Assembly (NCBI RefSeq): GCF_963662255.1
Contig: NC_085046.1
Coordinates: forward strand, 133,036,392 to 133,100,391
Length of the DNA stretch: 64,000 nucleotides
Direction of reading: 5' to 3'
Source of the DNA: Cinclus cinclus
Lineage: Eukaryota; Chordata; Aves; Passeriformes; Cinclidae
How positions within the stretch are numbered: the first letter of the stretch is position 1; the number at the start of each line of letters is the position of its first letter. The notes below the pieces were generated by a model that ran no database searches, had not been told where the DNA came from, and saw only the letters and a list, made by a program, of their open reading frames with translations. The translations under genes were made by a program, and so were the position numbers. Positions 1-13,592 of this stretch are shown here, in pieces.

Positions 1-3000
1 ACTAAATCAATCATCTGGGCCAGATTTTCCTCATACTTTCTGTATTTGTAGCGTAGGGTGTCTCAGTTGATTTTTATGGGCTTCACTGAAACTATTTCTG
101 TTCTATATCAGATTAAATGATAACAGTCTGGTAGTGATGGCACCAGATCTCTTCCTCTCTCTCTTTATTTGTAGAGTAAATCCATTTGCATGGCACTGTC
201 ATTATTTATCTTGTCCTCATATAATTTGGCAAATAGGAAAAATTATGGAAACATCCCTCCCATATTGTTTAGTATCTTTATTCCCTATTCTAACAGTTCT
301 ATTACCATTCCAAAAAACTTATAAAATTATTTTTTGCATTATTTTATACCCTGAATGATTTAAGTCTGCTGAAACTTGTATTGCCATTACAATTATAGTT
401 AAATATATACATGAGATACTTTAAAAAGAGATAATGCACACGGAGGTTAGTTAAGGCCTGTTAGTTGTCATTGATATTCTTAAGAATAGTGTGTGCTGCT
501 AAAAAGTAAGTTGCATGGAATGAATTAAGTGTTTGTATTTTAAGTTGTATATGGTTTATTCAAAAGTTACTGAGTATGGCTTTTGAAGAGAGGTTCCTGG
601 CAACAGTCCTCAGTTTACAGCGTGTTTCTTAGGATTTAAGAGCAGGATTATCAGTGTGTGTAAGCTCTGTTACTGGTTGCAGGCATTGAGATAAAGCGAA
701 TAACAAAGGACAGTTTTTGGTTGCTGATCTATAGTTTCTGAAGCTCTGGCATCGAGTTCCTATGTAGAGTCTCAGAATCCTTGTTTGGCTGGATCGAGAC
801 TTACTGCCACTGTAGACTGGCAGAAAGGAGCAGGTCCCTTCCCTCTTCACAGCCAGTCACACTGGGCTGTCAGCATCCATGAGGTTATGTCCTTGCCAAA
901 TGAAAGTCTACAGTGAGTGAGTCCCCAAGTCTTCGCATTGCGTCTGTTTTCTCTTTTGGCATTACTGAGTGCTCCAGGCTTTGAAACAATTTATTTCTGA
1001 ACTGATTTATTATAATTGAGAAGTGATGTTTCACTCTGAACAGCTGTATGAGGATGTTAACAATTTAAGTTTACATTTATGCTGCCAGGAAGAGGGAAAA
1101 CAAACTAAATTTCAAACTTTTATTATTCTCTCACTCTAATAGAAACTGCTGTATACTTTTTGTGACTGGTACAGTCCTTCACCCAAAGCTATTTTGTCTG
1201 ATGATAAAACCATGTGTGTATGAAGCTTGCACATTTTTTCATCTCTTTTATGACCTTATCTTCTGTAAGTGGCTTGTGTGAAGGTATGCTAACTATAGGA
1301 AGCACCTGGTAAACATACATGATATCTATGCCATGATAAGCAGTTGTGAACAAGAAAGTAGATCTGTCTGTTCTGAACTGTTCATTGTTAAAAATACGTT
1401 GTTGATTTAGCTGATTGCAAAATACATTATAGAGTGCCTAACAGCTGCTATAACATTCCTAGTCAAGAAAGTTCAATAGTTATATTGTACAAGACTTTCT
1501 GTAAGAGCCTAATACTGATAGGAACAACATGGATTAAAACAGCAGGATTGAGAAGAACTGCTAACCCATGTGCTTCTATAAAATACCACAACTACTTGTG
1601 GTACAAGCTGATTAAGTACAAATTGGGAAGTCTTTAATTTGTTAAAAAGATTAAAGTGAAATTACTTGTTAATATTCAAGTCTCTCTTTCCTACTTGTCA
1701 GTGTTGTCAGAGAAAGCTGGAGTTCTCTCTCATGTGTCTGGTAATGTCTCTCCTACCGTCGTCAGATTTCCTGACCAACTTTACCACCTTGAATTACAGT
1801 GACTTGTCTATTGGATAAACATTAGGCTATTTAAACCACATTAAAAAAAAACAAAACAAAAAACAAGAAACTTGGACTGGTTTTGAAGACAACAGAAACA
1901 ATCAATGCTGGTAAGAAATTATAAGGTCAAGATGACAATTCTATCTACATTACATATTGAAGTTGTTTAAATAAGACTTTTTTTTTTCCCCTCTTAGTTA
2001 AGCAGTATTTTGTGTATTCAGCATTTCAGCAAAAGTCTAAGATTTGTTTCCTCCAAGTTTAGCTGACTAAAGATAGGTTCCTAGTCTAAGCTATGTGTTT
2101 AAGAGGATGATTCATTTCAGCTCTCTGACACTGAGGGGTCTTATATCTCAGGCATCCTAGAATAGGAAAAATCGCTCAGGAGGTTTCTTTCTTCCCTGTC
2201 TATTGGAGTGTCTACCTAAGTAGTCTGGACTAGCTTAACTTTCAGGCATCTAAGGTTAGAGGTGATCAGTTCTGCCAAGAGTGTAACTTTGATGCCAAGT
2301 ATAGAGAGGTTGTGGAAATTGCAGTAGATATACTTGACTCATGATTGAACATAGTTTATGGTATTATGTGTGCTTACTCATAAGGGTATTTCTTCATGCA
2401 ATGGTCATTTAAAGGATAGAATTCATTTACAGAATTCACTTAAATCTGCTTAAACAGAAGCAGGTATTGGTTCATTTTAGAGTACTTACACCACTCTTTG
2501 GTGTTGATGGGAAAAAGTTATTTATGCTTTAACTTACATACATTAAGCGAAATTGAGCAGTGAAGTAAAGGAAAAGTATGAGAAAACCAAAAATAATGGG
2601 AATAGAAAGGAATCAACAAGCTAGTAGCAAATGTGTAGTAAATATAGGCAAAAAAACCTGAACTTGATTTGACTTGGAAGAAAGAAATAATTAATGTCCT
2701 GGATCCAGTTAAGTGTCTACACTTGTAAATTGCAGAAAACTGTAATCAGTTCTAAAATAAATATTAAAAAATAGTGTTATTGAGACCAAAAAGTAGTCAG
2801 TGACTGAACAGAAAGAGTAAACAATGGAAAGAAAATAAATTCTGAAAGGAAATTAACTCCTTGGTGCTAAACAAATTTTAGCTGCTAAAATAGCTTTAAG
2901 TATGGGGAAAGAAAAGGAAAAAAAGCTTGAGAGATGTGCTTTATCAGCTCTTCTGCTAAGCCTGCTTTTGGCTTTTTAAAGTTGCAGTGTCTCCAGCACC

Positions 3001-3852
3001 AAACGGATTGTTTTGGTTGCCCATGTCAATCTGACCTTGATGCTCAGCTGAGCCTGGGATAGACCTCACTCCCTGGTGGATTCAGAAATTCACAGTAATG
3101 TGCCATCTGCTGGTTTCACTAGCAGACTGGGGTACTGTGGGAGAACAGGAGAGATCAGTGTGGTGATATTTCAGGTGTGTAATGCATGCACTTGACAGTT
3201 TGGAATAATAGAAAATATCAATGAAAATAATTAAGAATAATTCTATATGCAAAGTAAAGTTTTCCTTAATGTAAATTCTACGCATTTTATTTACTCTATT
3301 TGTACTAGACATACATCAATTCATTAAAACTTGACTATGAAAACCATGCAACACTTCATGTAACACTGAGAAAGCAAGTTAGTTAGCTGCTAACATACAT
3401 TTTCAGATTTTTCCTCATCTCCCAAATACTTAATTAATGTGTACTATAGTTTTTGTACCTTAGCTGTTGTTCTGTCCTTTTGCTTTTCAGCCCAATCTTT
3501 TCACTTAACTTTGTCCTCTTTTAATTCTGATAGTTTCATTTGTTTATTTGTTTGGTTGGTTGCACTGACTAGAAGAATGCTGAAATTTACAAGCTAGCAC
3601 CAGGTTGGCATATATTATAACCTGGAAGAACTTAATATTTTGGAGGTTAAATTGTCCAATTATCTTTGCTTCTTTTCTGTCTAAAAGAATTACTATTTCT
3701 AAATATTATTGTTCTGATTCAATACATACAGCTCTGTTATGTGCAGTGGAAGAGAAACATTTGCATTCTATACAAAGAACATTCTAAGAATTGTCTGTGT
3801 TGGTTAAACATCTTGAGTTAAAAACCAGGAATTGCCCTTACTGTGAATGGCA

Positions 3853-3897
3853 TTTGAGAAAACTGGAGTTGAGAACATTTTTGAGAAAACTGGAGTT
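3853..3897. repeat. Short direct repeat
   Basis: TTTGAGAAAACTGGAGTT occurs twice, perfectly, with a 27-base period. Confidence 0.85.
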
Positions 3898-5941
3898 CAT
3901 TGTGCCAGGTCTGAACTTAGGAAAAATTTATTTTGTGTCTCTCCAGTGAAAGACAAATTTGTGCTGCTTTAAGTTGCTATGAATATAGAAAAACGAAGGT
4001 AAACTTGTCCAATAGGTTCTTCAGTCCACTCAAAGAAAGGAGAGGTCTGATTATGACAAGGTAACTATACAAATGTTATACTATGGTAATTCAAAACAGG
4101 CTAGTTGCTTAAAAACAAATCATTGCTAAAACTGCTTAGCAGAAACTTGATACCTTTTTCAGCACATGAGCATATTTGGGACTTTGTTCTGAAAGGTAAC
4201 TTCAGATTGAACTGAAGCATGGGAACTTCAAATGCCTGGCTGCAGTCGCACAGTTAATTTAGCACAAAAATTATACTAGATATTTGTGTTGTATTCAAGT
4301 TTTATTTTACACACTACAAGTGCATATAAATATTCTGGACTATGTTTTTAGTACCACAGGTTCATTGAACTATAGTTTTGCAGTCAAACTTCTGGAGTGA
4401 TTATAGTACTGTGTTTGTGTGAGTAGTAGTTTATCAGGCTCTTAGACTTCATATTTGAAAACCTGTGTTTTATGAATGCAGGGAAGAATGTGTTATTTTA
4501 AGATGTTAAATGTACACATGAAGTTAATACTTTATAGTGTTTGTATATAATCATGTACTTGAAAACTCCGGGTCACAATCTTATCTGGTATAAATATAGC
4601 TCCAGTGATAACGTATGGGATCTGGCATAGTTTGTTGTAATCACATTTCTTTACCTACGTTGCTAATTAAAGCTTTTGTTATCATGAGTGGGGAAAAAAA
4701 TTACAAGTTACTGCTTAATTGCTGTGCTTTTTGCTCCCTCTTGGTCTCCAGTTGTTAAATCAACAAAGGGTCTGATTTTTCAGTTTGAAAAATACACAGT
4801 ATTTGTTTTTCTAGTGCTGTCACTTTTTTGTGGGAGATTATTTTTAAACTAGTCTCCTGCAAGTTGGATAAAAAAATTAAACCATAATCAGCCCTATTTG
4901 ACTGAAGTAGTTAATTGCGTAGATTTGTTTTTTCTTTCAATTCTTCTTAGTGTCTTCTTATGCCTCAGTTTCTTGGATAAGCTAGTGCTAAAAAAAATCT
5001 ACAAATTAATAAAATCCAAACCTGGAAAAGCCTTTAGAGACTTCACTTAATGTGTTACTGTGGCCTGAGTGCTTTGTGTTAATACGTGAACCCTCATCTT
5101 CCATGTAGTTATCATAGTGGTTATTTCAAAGTATTTTGGCAAAGAGCTTGTCTAGTGTATTTGTTTTCTTGAAATAACTGCACTTTCAACAAGCAGTTCT
5201 TCAAATAAAAAACTAGATGGTCATCTCTAAAAATTTAACCTTAACATACTTTCTGTGTGTCCTGTCTATGCCCTTGTAGTGGGTAGTAACAGAAGGCAGA
5301 CAGACATTTTCAGGTGCTTCTCAATGGTGAAAATGTGCAAATTAATCAGAAATGTAGCATTTCGTTAAGTAAAATTTGATAGGCAGAAAATTACTTTAGG
5401 GACTTACTGGTGTATTATGACTTTGAGGGCAAATTCCTTAAATGCTGAAATACCATGGATTAGCTTTCCATTAGCTATGGGAAAATAAAACAAAATATTT
5501 AGTGGACCATATTTTTGTTCTGAGTGCCATTTATCTGCAGTACATATGAAACATTTAAGTGTCAGTTCAAGAAAACCCATAACTGAAAGCCTATGTTCCT
5601 GGGGAAGTCACAAGCTTATTTCTTTCTCTCCTTTGTAGAGACTCTGTGATTTTATGTGCTTTGGTTTACAGGTGCAAGTGGTGATTCTGTTTTTTAAGCA
5701 TATGGAATAAATGCTGTTTTCCAAGATTTTCTCTCCATGGAACTGGAAGTATTGGATACTCAGGGCTTCTTTGAGTCAGTGGGAACTCATGAATCTTTAA
5801 ATGTCTAATATTTTTAAAATTTTCTCTCTGTTTATAGACATGCAAATGTTTTCACTTTGGCATGTAGCTGTTGAGATATTATGGGAGCTTTGCTTAAAAG
5901 CCACTATTGGAATATGTTAATACTGTAATTTTTGAATGGTT

Positions 5942-5947
5942 TTTCAG
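5942..5947 (+). other. ZFPM2: Splice acceptor of the ZFPM2 exon
   Basis: TTTCAG ends the intron directly before the open frame. The pyrimidine tract is short (GGTTTTTCAG) and interrupted by purines further upstream, so this is a modest acceptor. The phase it creates (two bases completing a codon) agrees with a Gly codon of form GGC, matching the Gly at this point in human ZFPM2 as I recall it. Confidence 0.85.
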
Positions 5948-6049
5948 GCAATGAAGAAGGCATCCAGGAGGCAGCAGAACCTGATGGTGATGCAAGGTCA
6001 GAGAAACCAGGGCAGCTTGCTGTAGAGACTGAAGATTGGGATGGGCCAG
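5948..6049 (+). CDS. ZFPM2: ZFPM2 (FOG2) internal coding exon, likely exon 3
   Basis: This is a 102-nt exon that begins two bases into a codon and ends one base into the next, so both borders have the same phase. The peptide starts [20 protein letters not shown] and ends ETEDWDGP. It is 34 codons counting the split ones, the same length as the human segment I recall, and most positions agree. About a third of its residues are Asp or Glu. ZFPM2 is a nuclear multi-zinc-finger protein that binds the N-terminal finger of GATA4/5/6 and recruits repressors during heart, coronary vessel, diaphragm and gonad development. This exon encodes no finger. It forms the acidic linker between the N-terminal repression motif and the divergent PR-like region encoded further on. 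There is no stop or frameshift. Its paralogue ZFPM1 is less likely because the SEKPGQ and ETEDWDGP runs fit ZFPM2. The exon number rests on recalled human structure. Confidence 0.93.
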
Positions 6050-6055
6050 GTAGGG
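6050..6055 (+). other. ZFPM2: Splice donor of the ZFPM2 exon
   Basis: The exon ends CCAG and the intron starts GTAGGG. The GT, A at +3 and G at +5 fit the consensus, while G at +4 and G at +6 do not, giving a medium-strength donor. Using it keeps the frame open to the last base and gives the expected exon length. Confidence 0.85.
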
Positions 6056-8114
6056 AAAACCAACTGAAAGCCAAGAGAAATTTCTTGAACTAGACTTCAA
6101 TAACTATTAATTTCATTGTTTTAGTACATTGTTATGCTTTGCATTTGTTTTTAATAGACTGCATCTTTTATGATCCTTTGGGTTCCAGGATATTGACAGG
6201 TAGGTACTAAGATGGAATTCTTGAGTTTAAAAAAATAGCTTTTGTTATACCATTTTGTAAATTGTTCAACATAAAATGCCTTACTTATGTACTTGCTTGG
6301 TGTAAAGGAAAATCTTCTTGGTACTTAGAATTTTAGGATTAAAATTTCTCAGTAAGTTCTTTCTTCCGCGGTTGATTTAAGGGAGAAGCACTTCTGCTCT
6401 GTTTTCTGAGGTCAGAAGCATCACCTAGATGCTTTAGTCTCTTTTCAAGCTTTATGCCAACATTTAACTACCTGTTTAGCTTAACAAATAGGTGTGATGT
6501 CTGCTAACATTTTCAAGGAGCTTTTTTTACCTGTTTGAGTCTGATAGAAATGATTTAGTACACCTGGTCATTGGTTTCAGTGGAAAGAGAAACTCAGACT
6601 GCAGTCAATGAAGCGTTAGCACTTCACATTAAAACAGTAATTCAAGGTTACATTTTCTGCTATGTAAGTGAAGATGGTGCAAGCATAACATTGCTCAGAT
6701 GTAATGGTAATATGGCAATACTTTCAAGTATCTGTTCAATATAAATATGTAAAACCTCTCTTGTACTGTAAAAGTACCTAAGGCAATGGGGCAAATTGTA
6801 TTTCTCAATTAGGCAATTCTGGAGTTGAATGCAGTGTTTTCATGGGCATGGACTTGGGAATAGGCCTTAAAAATCCATTATATTGACCATAATTTAATAA
6901 AACTGTTGCAAAATGTGCATCTGAAGCCAAACACGCTCTGGCAATAGCTGTATCTCTTATGGAAATTTTCCCTCAAAAGGATGAGCACATCAGAAGAGAG
7001 TTCCATAACCGTTCTATCAATAATTTATAATGCAATAATAATATTTCATTAGAAAAATTCCTATATTTCAATCACATTTTCTTCCTTGCTTGATTTTGCA
7101 AATTATTGTATGCTCTTCATGAAGAGAAGAACAAAACTAATGGCAATTTTCTGAAACCAGTAGCTGGAAAATACAATGCAAACAAAAATGAAGACATAGT
7201 ATATCTAATTATTGTGATATGATTTAAAATGTTTTTCATGAAAATACACAAAGAACTTGGTATTCTATATAAATCACTATGGTGTTATATGAAAACAAAG
7301 TTTAGTGTTATGCTACTGTACATGTAAAATAATTCAAAAAATATATGTGGATGTAGCAGAATAAGGCTGTTAGTATTTTCCATATGGCTTGTTTTTAATT
7401 TCATTCTAAATAAAGTCTATCTGAAATTTGTAAATTTTTGTTGCATTTTTAGTGTATTTCAGCATAGTTGAATGTGCATTTTGGGGGCTGTTACGGCTTT
7501 TTATGTGTGCTACCTTACTCAGAAGTTTCTGAGATATTTTCTGACAGTGTGGGAGAAAAGGAGATATTTTCATTCTGTTTGGAAAAAATCAGTTAAACAG
7601 TAGGATGAGTGTACTTCTAGTAATACTTATTGATAACTTTGACATGGGATAAGATGGAAATCAAAGCTGAATGTGGGAAAATTTCTTTTGACTTCGGAAA
7701 ACTGGTGACCACCAGTATCAGCATCTGTATTTTATTTAAATATTGATTCTTCACAAGGTTATAATACATATTTTAAAAGAAATGGATATATACCACATCC
7801 CATACTCTCCATCACACATCAAATGAAGTTGCTTACTATTGACATGGAAAAAGAAGCAATCAACAGAAGATAATTTTCAACCATGCAGTACAAAGATAAC
7901 ATCTTCCAGTTTTTTTGGAAAAAAACAAAACAATAAAGCATGAAATATTTTGCTTATTTAGGAACATATTTTAGTGCAGCACAAACAGAGCCATCTAAAA
8001 CTTTGATTCAGCAAGTTTACTAACTGTCAGTAGAGGCACAACCTCAAAGGGCAGATGATGATACGTTCTTTGTTATCTGAGCTGTCTCTGGTCTTAACTT
8101 CTCTGGTAAGGAAA

Positions 8115-8137
8115 GTTCCATCTCTGAGAGATGGAAC
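8115..8137. repeat. Perfect inverted repeat (hairpin)
   Basis: The arms GTTCCATCTCT and AGAGATGGAAC are perfectly complementary around a single G. Function is unknown. There is no coding or transposon context. Confidence 0.6.
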
Positions 8138-9207
8138 CTCTCAGAACCCAACAACTGTGTTCTGCGTGATACAAGTGACTGTCAACTGATAATGTGAACT
8201 GTGACAACTCAGGAGTTTATATAAATAGTAAAGCTGTTTTGTTATTTTAATATTTTATGTCTTTTTTTAGCACTAAGGGAACATATTGTGACTTTCAGAG
8301 CCAGTACTTGCCAGGAACTGAAAAATTAAGCTTCTGGCATTAATTAGAGTTTTATTTTGTTTGAAAATTTGCATTGTTAAGTGGTTCACATGCATTCTTA
8401 AGTCTTTGTAATTAGAATATTTTTATGAACAAAAATCTAAAGTTAAATGTGCTGTAGCTTCAAAGAGTTTCTGCTGAAGCAATATTTCAAATCAGTCTAG
8501 TGACCTTCATTGCCCATCAAGGAATTTCAGAGATACTGCCTACTCTATGTAGCCACTTTGAGGGTTACCTAAATGTTTTTCAGCTACCCTTAGTTTTCAC
8601 TGTTCTTATCTTAAAATTCCTGTTCAGTGAAACTGCTCTGAAATAATGGAAACTTGGGTCAATGGACTGTATATGAACACACAGGGAAGGCCTGATCCTT
8701 GTTGTTGTAGTCAACAGCAAAAGAACAAGGAATAGAAAGCGAGAACAGCAAGACTGGGTTTAAATACATTTTATGTAAACAGAGCTAGTTTTTAAAAGTG
8801 GAAGCAGGGGTAATTTTATGGCCTTATCTGTGCTCTTTGCCTTGGTACATGGAGTTACATAGTTCTGTAGATTTGTATTGTTATGATGTCAGTGCGTGTG
8901 AGGGCAATGCTTTAAGACATACAGAACAGAAGGATCTCCTACATGGCTTCTACAGGTCACCCATCATATTAGAGAATATGATCATTCTGGTTTCTACTGA
9001 AAAGTTTCATGTTTCCATAGCAGAACTTACTTAAAATCTCCAAAAATTTTAGATACTGGGCACCTCAAGTAAAATATTGTTAAGCCAAATATAAGGAAAT
9101 TATATATTCTACGTCATCTTGAAAGATAAATTGTTTATAGATTCGGAAATGAATGCTTGTTTATCATTATTCCGTGGTCATGATTGCAGTGGTGGATAGA
9201 AGATCAG

Positions 9208-9330
9208 TCAAACAAACAAACAAACAAACCCCAGCAAAATCCAAGTGGATGTAACCAGATGCTAGAAACTATAATATAAGGCTAAAAGGGGAAAAAAAAA
9301 GGAAAGGAAAAAAAAAAACTAAAAAACACC
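9208..9330. repeat. (AAAC)n and A-rich low-complexity tract
   Basis: Five consecutive AAAC units around 9210-9229 are followed, after some 60 bases, by A-runs broken by single G or C up to 9330. This looks like simple-sequence DNA. I could not identify a retroposed body upstream. Confidence 0.7.
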
Positions 9331-11416
9331 CACTTAAAAATCTATCAGTGTCTTCATTAATAACAGTAAGATGACATTTTAAAATGTGTTAAAAAAAAAA
9401 AGTAATTAGAAAATTGGTATTGATCTATTCCAAGTGATGACTCAGTAGTTAGCAGGGACAGGTAAAAAGCTAAACTAATCATTTCTAGTGTGCTTGAAAC
9501 ATTGGTGCTGCAAAGTCCATTTGACTGTGATGACTGTACTTCTGTAGTAGCTAATTATAGCAGCCTGATGGTTTGAATGTCACTTTTTTAGGAGCTAGAT
9601 GACCCAGCTCTAGTGATCAACTTCAGTTTCAAAAAAATGTTTTGATGTCATTACTCAAATGTGTTCAAAACCAGTGAAAGTTGGTGTGGGTAGTGACAGA
9701 CCTGTCCACATGGCAGTGGTCCCACTGGAAATAAGGGGATAAGTACAGTAATATGCTTTTATTAAGAGAGGGTTAATAAGAATGCCAATCTGTATAGGCT
9801 TACAGAAAAAAAATTTGTATAACCAACATAATATGTAATGTGAGCTGAGGTATGTTTACTTACTTGCAATACATTTAAAATTTTAAAAAATGCTGAATAA
9901 TGGGTACATATTGCTATTGGCAGACCTGAATAACTTGCCATGTTAGCTGCAGAAGTATTTCAGTTTCAGAGTAGTTAAATATAAAGTTATGGGCTTATGA
10001 GAAAGTAAATAAATATTTTCATAGAATTGTTACAATTGTAAAACACCTGTAGAAGCATATGAAAGCAGGGTCTCTGAAAAAGTCTTGAGACTAAAAGAGA
10101 GGGTTATGGCTGAAGGATATGTTTGGCATCTCAGACTGCTTTGCTTGTCTGGTGAGCAGTCTTGTTTGATGCTGAAACAGGGTTCTGTGTCCTGTGGTCA
10201 CACTTCAAGAATGGTATTAAAATTTGTAACAGGTTTAGAGAAGAGCCACTAGAAAGTTGAAAAGACTGGTATTATGGAAAAGTCTAGGTCCTTTCCCTAT
10301 TTATTTTACCAATGAAATATTAAAGTTACATTAAAGGGCAATCTGATTGCAAACTACTTTAAATTCAGAGTGAAAATCTGATAACAATGGGCACCTCTTT
10401 CTAAGCAAAGTACCAGAAGATTAAATGGATGTTGAAGCTCCACAGTTTCAGACACAAAGAATGGATTTTAGTGCTTAAAAAGTCATTATTGAAACATTTT
10501 ATGAAAAGTCACTTATCTGTCATTAGAAATATTTTCATTCAGTATGAGATATTTTCCTAAAGAACATGATCAAGTTCTGTGGCAAACACTGGACTTTCAA
10601 ACTGATATAGATTTTATTGGGACAGAAATTAGACTGACTGACCATGATAGTTCCTTGTAAGTAAAAGGAAATTAATAAATAAATATACCATCATTGCTTT
10701 TATAAGTATTGTACTGTTTTGGTGCATTCATAATGAATAAGTACAAACAGGCCTCATATAAACAATTCCCGATTTTTATTTCTTCAGTAACTGATTACTA
10801 AAACTGTGTTAAGAATGATAACCTCTTTGTGCTTTTCTCTATTCTGTAATTCTCAATTACATTGTAGTGATAAGACAGTGGAGTTGAAGAGAACATATAC
10901 CAGTTCTGTAATATGCAAAGGAATGTTTTTCCCTGTTGATAGGACACAATCTTCTAGTACTGACAAAGCCAAAAAGTTTTTCCAAATCCAGTGCACCATC
11001 CTGTGTGCTCCATTGTTTTGAAATTCTTCCTGCAATTCCAGCGAACAGTGACAATTCAGCCATCAGTGAAGTTGTATTGTATATGGTTTTTAAGACAGAG
11101 AAACATTATTACCAGTTCAGGAACTAAATATAAGGCATTTCCAAAGGTGAAATTAGTGCCATGGAGAAAAGTCTTGCTTCTAAGGGAGGATTGGATCTCT
11201 TCCTTCTTAATTCACATGCACTGCACTAGATTGTCCTTATTCCTTATATGAGCTCTCACTTTTATAGCCATAAGGGTGCATGGCTTTCTTACAGAATGTG
11301 CTGATTTTGTCAGTTGGATAGCTTGAAAGTCTGTCTCTGAAGTTCTTTTGAATTGTACCAGAATTCTGCTTGGAAAGTGAGAAAATGTGATTTGCCCACA
11401 TGCCCAAAATGGGGGG

Positions 11417-11537
11417 AAAAAAACCCCAAAAAACAAGAGAAAAACAAAACCGAAAACAAACAAAAAAAACACCAAAAAAAAAAAAAAAAAAACCAAAAAA
11501 CAAAAAACCACAAAAAACCCAAAATTTAAAAACCCCA
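11417..11537. repeat. A-rich tract with interspersed C runs
   Basis: About 120 bases of A5-A20 runs separated by C, CC, ACC or CCCC. The stop-poor frames on its complement are composition artefacts. Similar tracts occur at 52811-52911 and 56921-57040. Confidence 0.85.
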
Positions 11538-13592
11538 CCACGTAGTGTAAAATAAGACCTAAAACTCTTATTGGCAGTTCATGGTGATTTTTTCTTGTAT
11601 TTTTTGCCTTCATCTAAATGTAAAGGGGAAGTTTTGTATGTGTAAAATTCTATCTTCAGTAATTCAACAGGACTTCTGCTATTGGCAGTGGTAAATCAGA
11701 ATGAAGTTGCAACTCATGTTACTCATTTCAACAGACTCATCATCACTTGTACACGTGTATCAGAGGGCTGTTGAAAAAAGTACTAAGAATAGTTAATTGT
11801 AGCACATTATAGTTGCTTGTAAATACTCTTACAGGTTGGTGTTTTTCCTAAAATGTATCAGAATTTTTAAGAAAAATATTTTATTGGAAATTAAATAGCA
11901 CTTCAGAATGATGTTATATTCAGCTATGCAGCTGTTGGTAGTCAGTAAAAGATAGAAACAGGCGTTCATGTGAATTCTGGTATATTGCTTCAGTAAGTTG
12001 TAGATCAGAAAATTCTAGTGAACATTGGGCATGCTAGATTCACATTCTTACCTGCTATAAAAGGTAGTTTGAAAAGCTTTTCTGTGTAGATTTCTTGTAA
12101 CCATTCGTAAGAATCTCTGCAAATACTTATTGATTGTTGGGTTTATTCTGCATTATTTGGTAATACTCTAGAAAGTTTGGGTTACAAAGCAAAGCTGTAT
12201 ATTATAGAGTGGAATGGTTGGTAGACAACAGCAAGATGGAAATAGACATTAATGGTAGCCCTCCCCCCCTCTTTTCTACTTCTTTTTGTTTTTGGATTTC
12301 TTTCCCCCTTTCTTTCTTTTTAAACCAGTCCTAAGAAGGACTTGGAGATTACTGTCCTGATTTTGTTTCCTTTTTGATTGGGGAAATGTGGTAGATTTTA
12401 GATCTTGGAAATGCTATTTGATGTAAATTAACAAAAATCTATGAAACATAGTTAACCATAGATATAGTCTGACAGTAAGAAGAATATTGTGAAGAAGCAG
12501 AGGAAATCATAGAACGACTGTGTGTTACTCTGACAGTGAATCGGTATTATCTCTGCTATCAGATAATGCAGTTATCATTAATTTTCACATTTGCATTTCA
12601 ATCTTTGGAAGGAAATGACTCTTGCCGGATGAAGATAAGAGCTCTGTACCACTATAATGAACCATCATTTTATCCTGATGCTTTGTATCCATATGAAAAT
12701 GAGGCTGGGTGGTGTGGTATGTGGGGGGTGGGGGGGGGAGTCACAGAAACATTATAACAAAGTGTCAGAAATCACCACAGACTTTTGGAACCCTTAATGA
12801 AACAAGAGGCAGTATAAATACATCTTCTGTAGTGAAGTGGATATAGGATTAAAAGCAGAGAGCTGGGCTCCCAGGCTCCAGGGGTTGGGAGGGAGCCTTG
12901 TTGAAACAGGTAAGGATTTCTGTGCATTTTGATCTGTTTCCATCAACAGTTTGGAACTAGAAGGAGACCATTTGGACATAGAATAACAAAAGTAAGGGTC
13001 TAAGAGTCATCAAGTCAACCTTTGCACTGCAGGTGTTGTTCTGACACTTGAGTTCTGTTAAAGGAGGTGCAAATGCTCATGGACTGCTGTCTTGTGGTTT
13101 GGATTATGGTACTGGAGCTGTTTTAAGCAGTTACCAAACCTGTGCATTAAATGCATAATTTAAAATAATTATCAGTCTTGTATGTAGAATTTATCCAAGT
13201 TTTCAAGGTCTGTGGTCTTCTCAGTTGTTTTTCATGTATAGCCCCAGTTTGTGTTGCTTACCTGAAACTTGATCTGCAGATCTCTGCATCGTTCCATTTT
13301 AGTTCTGATTGACTAATACCAGTATTACTGAAATATACTTGCACTATATTCAACTGGTTTATCCTTTATTATGTAGTTAGTGCTTAGTTAGTCTGTAGCT
13401 TACAGACTTCACAGTACATAATTTAGGCTCACTGACAAATGTCTTCTAAAAACAGGAGCTCTTGAGGTTTGCCCTGCTGCCCCATTTTCTGTAACAAAAG
13501 CTGAGTTTCTTAGATCATGAAATGATTGTAAGAACTGCTAATTAAATATGGGGTATTTAAAAAATAATTTTTAGTGTGCAACCTAGCACCAT

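Larger units (their letters stand above)
1..5947 (+). other. ZFPM2: Intron upstream of the ZFPM2 exon (partial)
   Basis: AT-rich non-coding sequence running into the splice acceptor at 5947. No reading frame here resembles the preceding ZFPM2 coding exon, whose human counterpart encodes a strongly acidic peptide, so that exon must lie before the window. Visible content is limited to a short A-rich tract (about 1842-1871), an 18-bp direct repeat of period 27 (3853-3897) and scattered homopolymers. I see no recognisable transposon. The assignment to this intron follows only from the strand and phase of the exon. Confidence 0.75.

Noticed and set aside
5894..6100. Antisense 68-codon frame across the exon
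   Set aside because: It is the complement of the ZFPM2 exon, whose plus-strand frame has splice sites and homology.
6159..6201. Possible mini-exon between AATAG and CAG|GTAGGT just after the real exon
   Set aside because: The donor looks good, but it has no ZFPM2 homology, a weak acceptor context, and a length (about 43 nt) that would shift the frame.
11212..11613. A 133-codon minus-strand frame
   Set aside because: It runs through the A-rich tract and encodes long Phe/Val/Leu runs, a low-complexity artefact.
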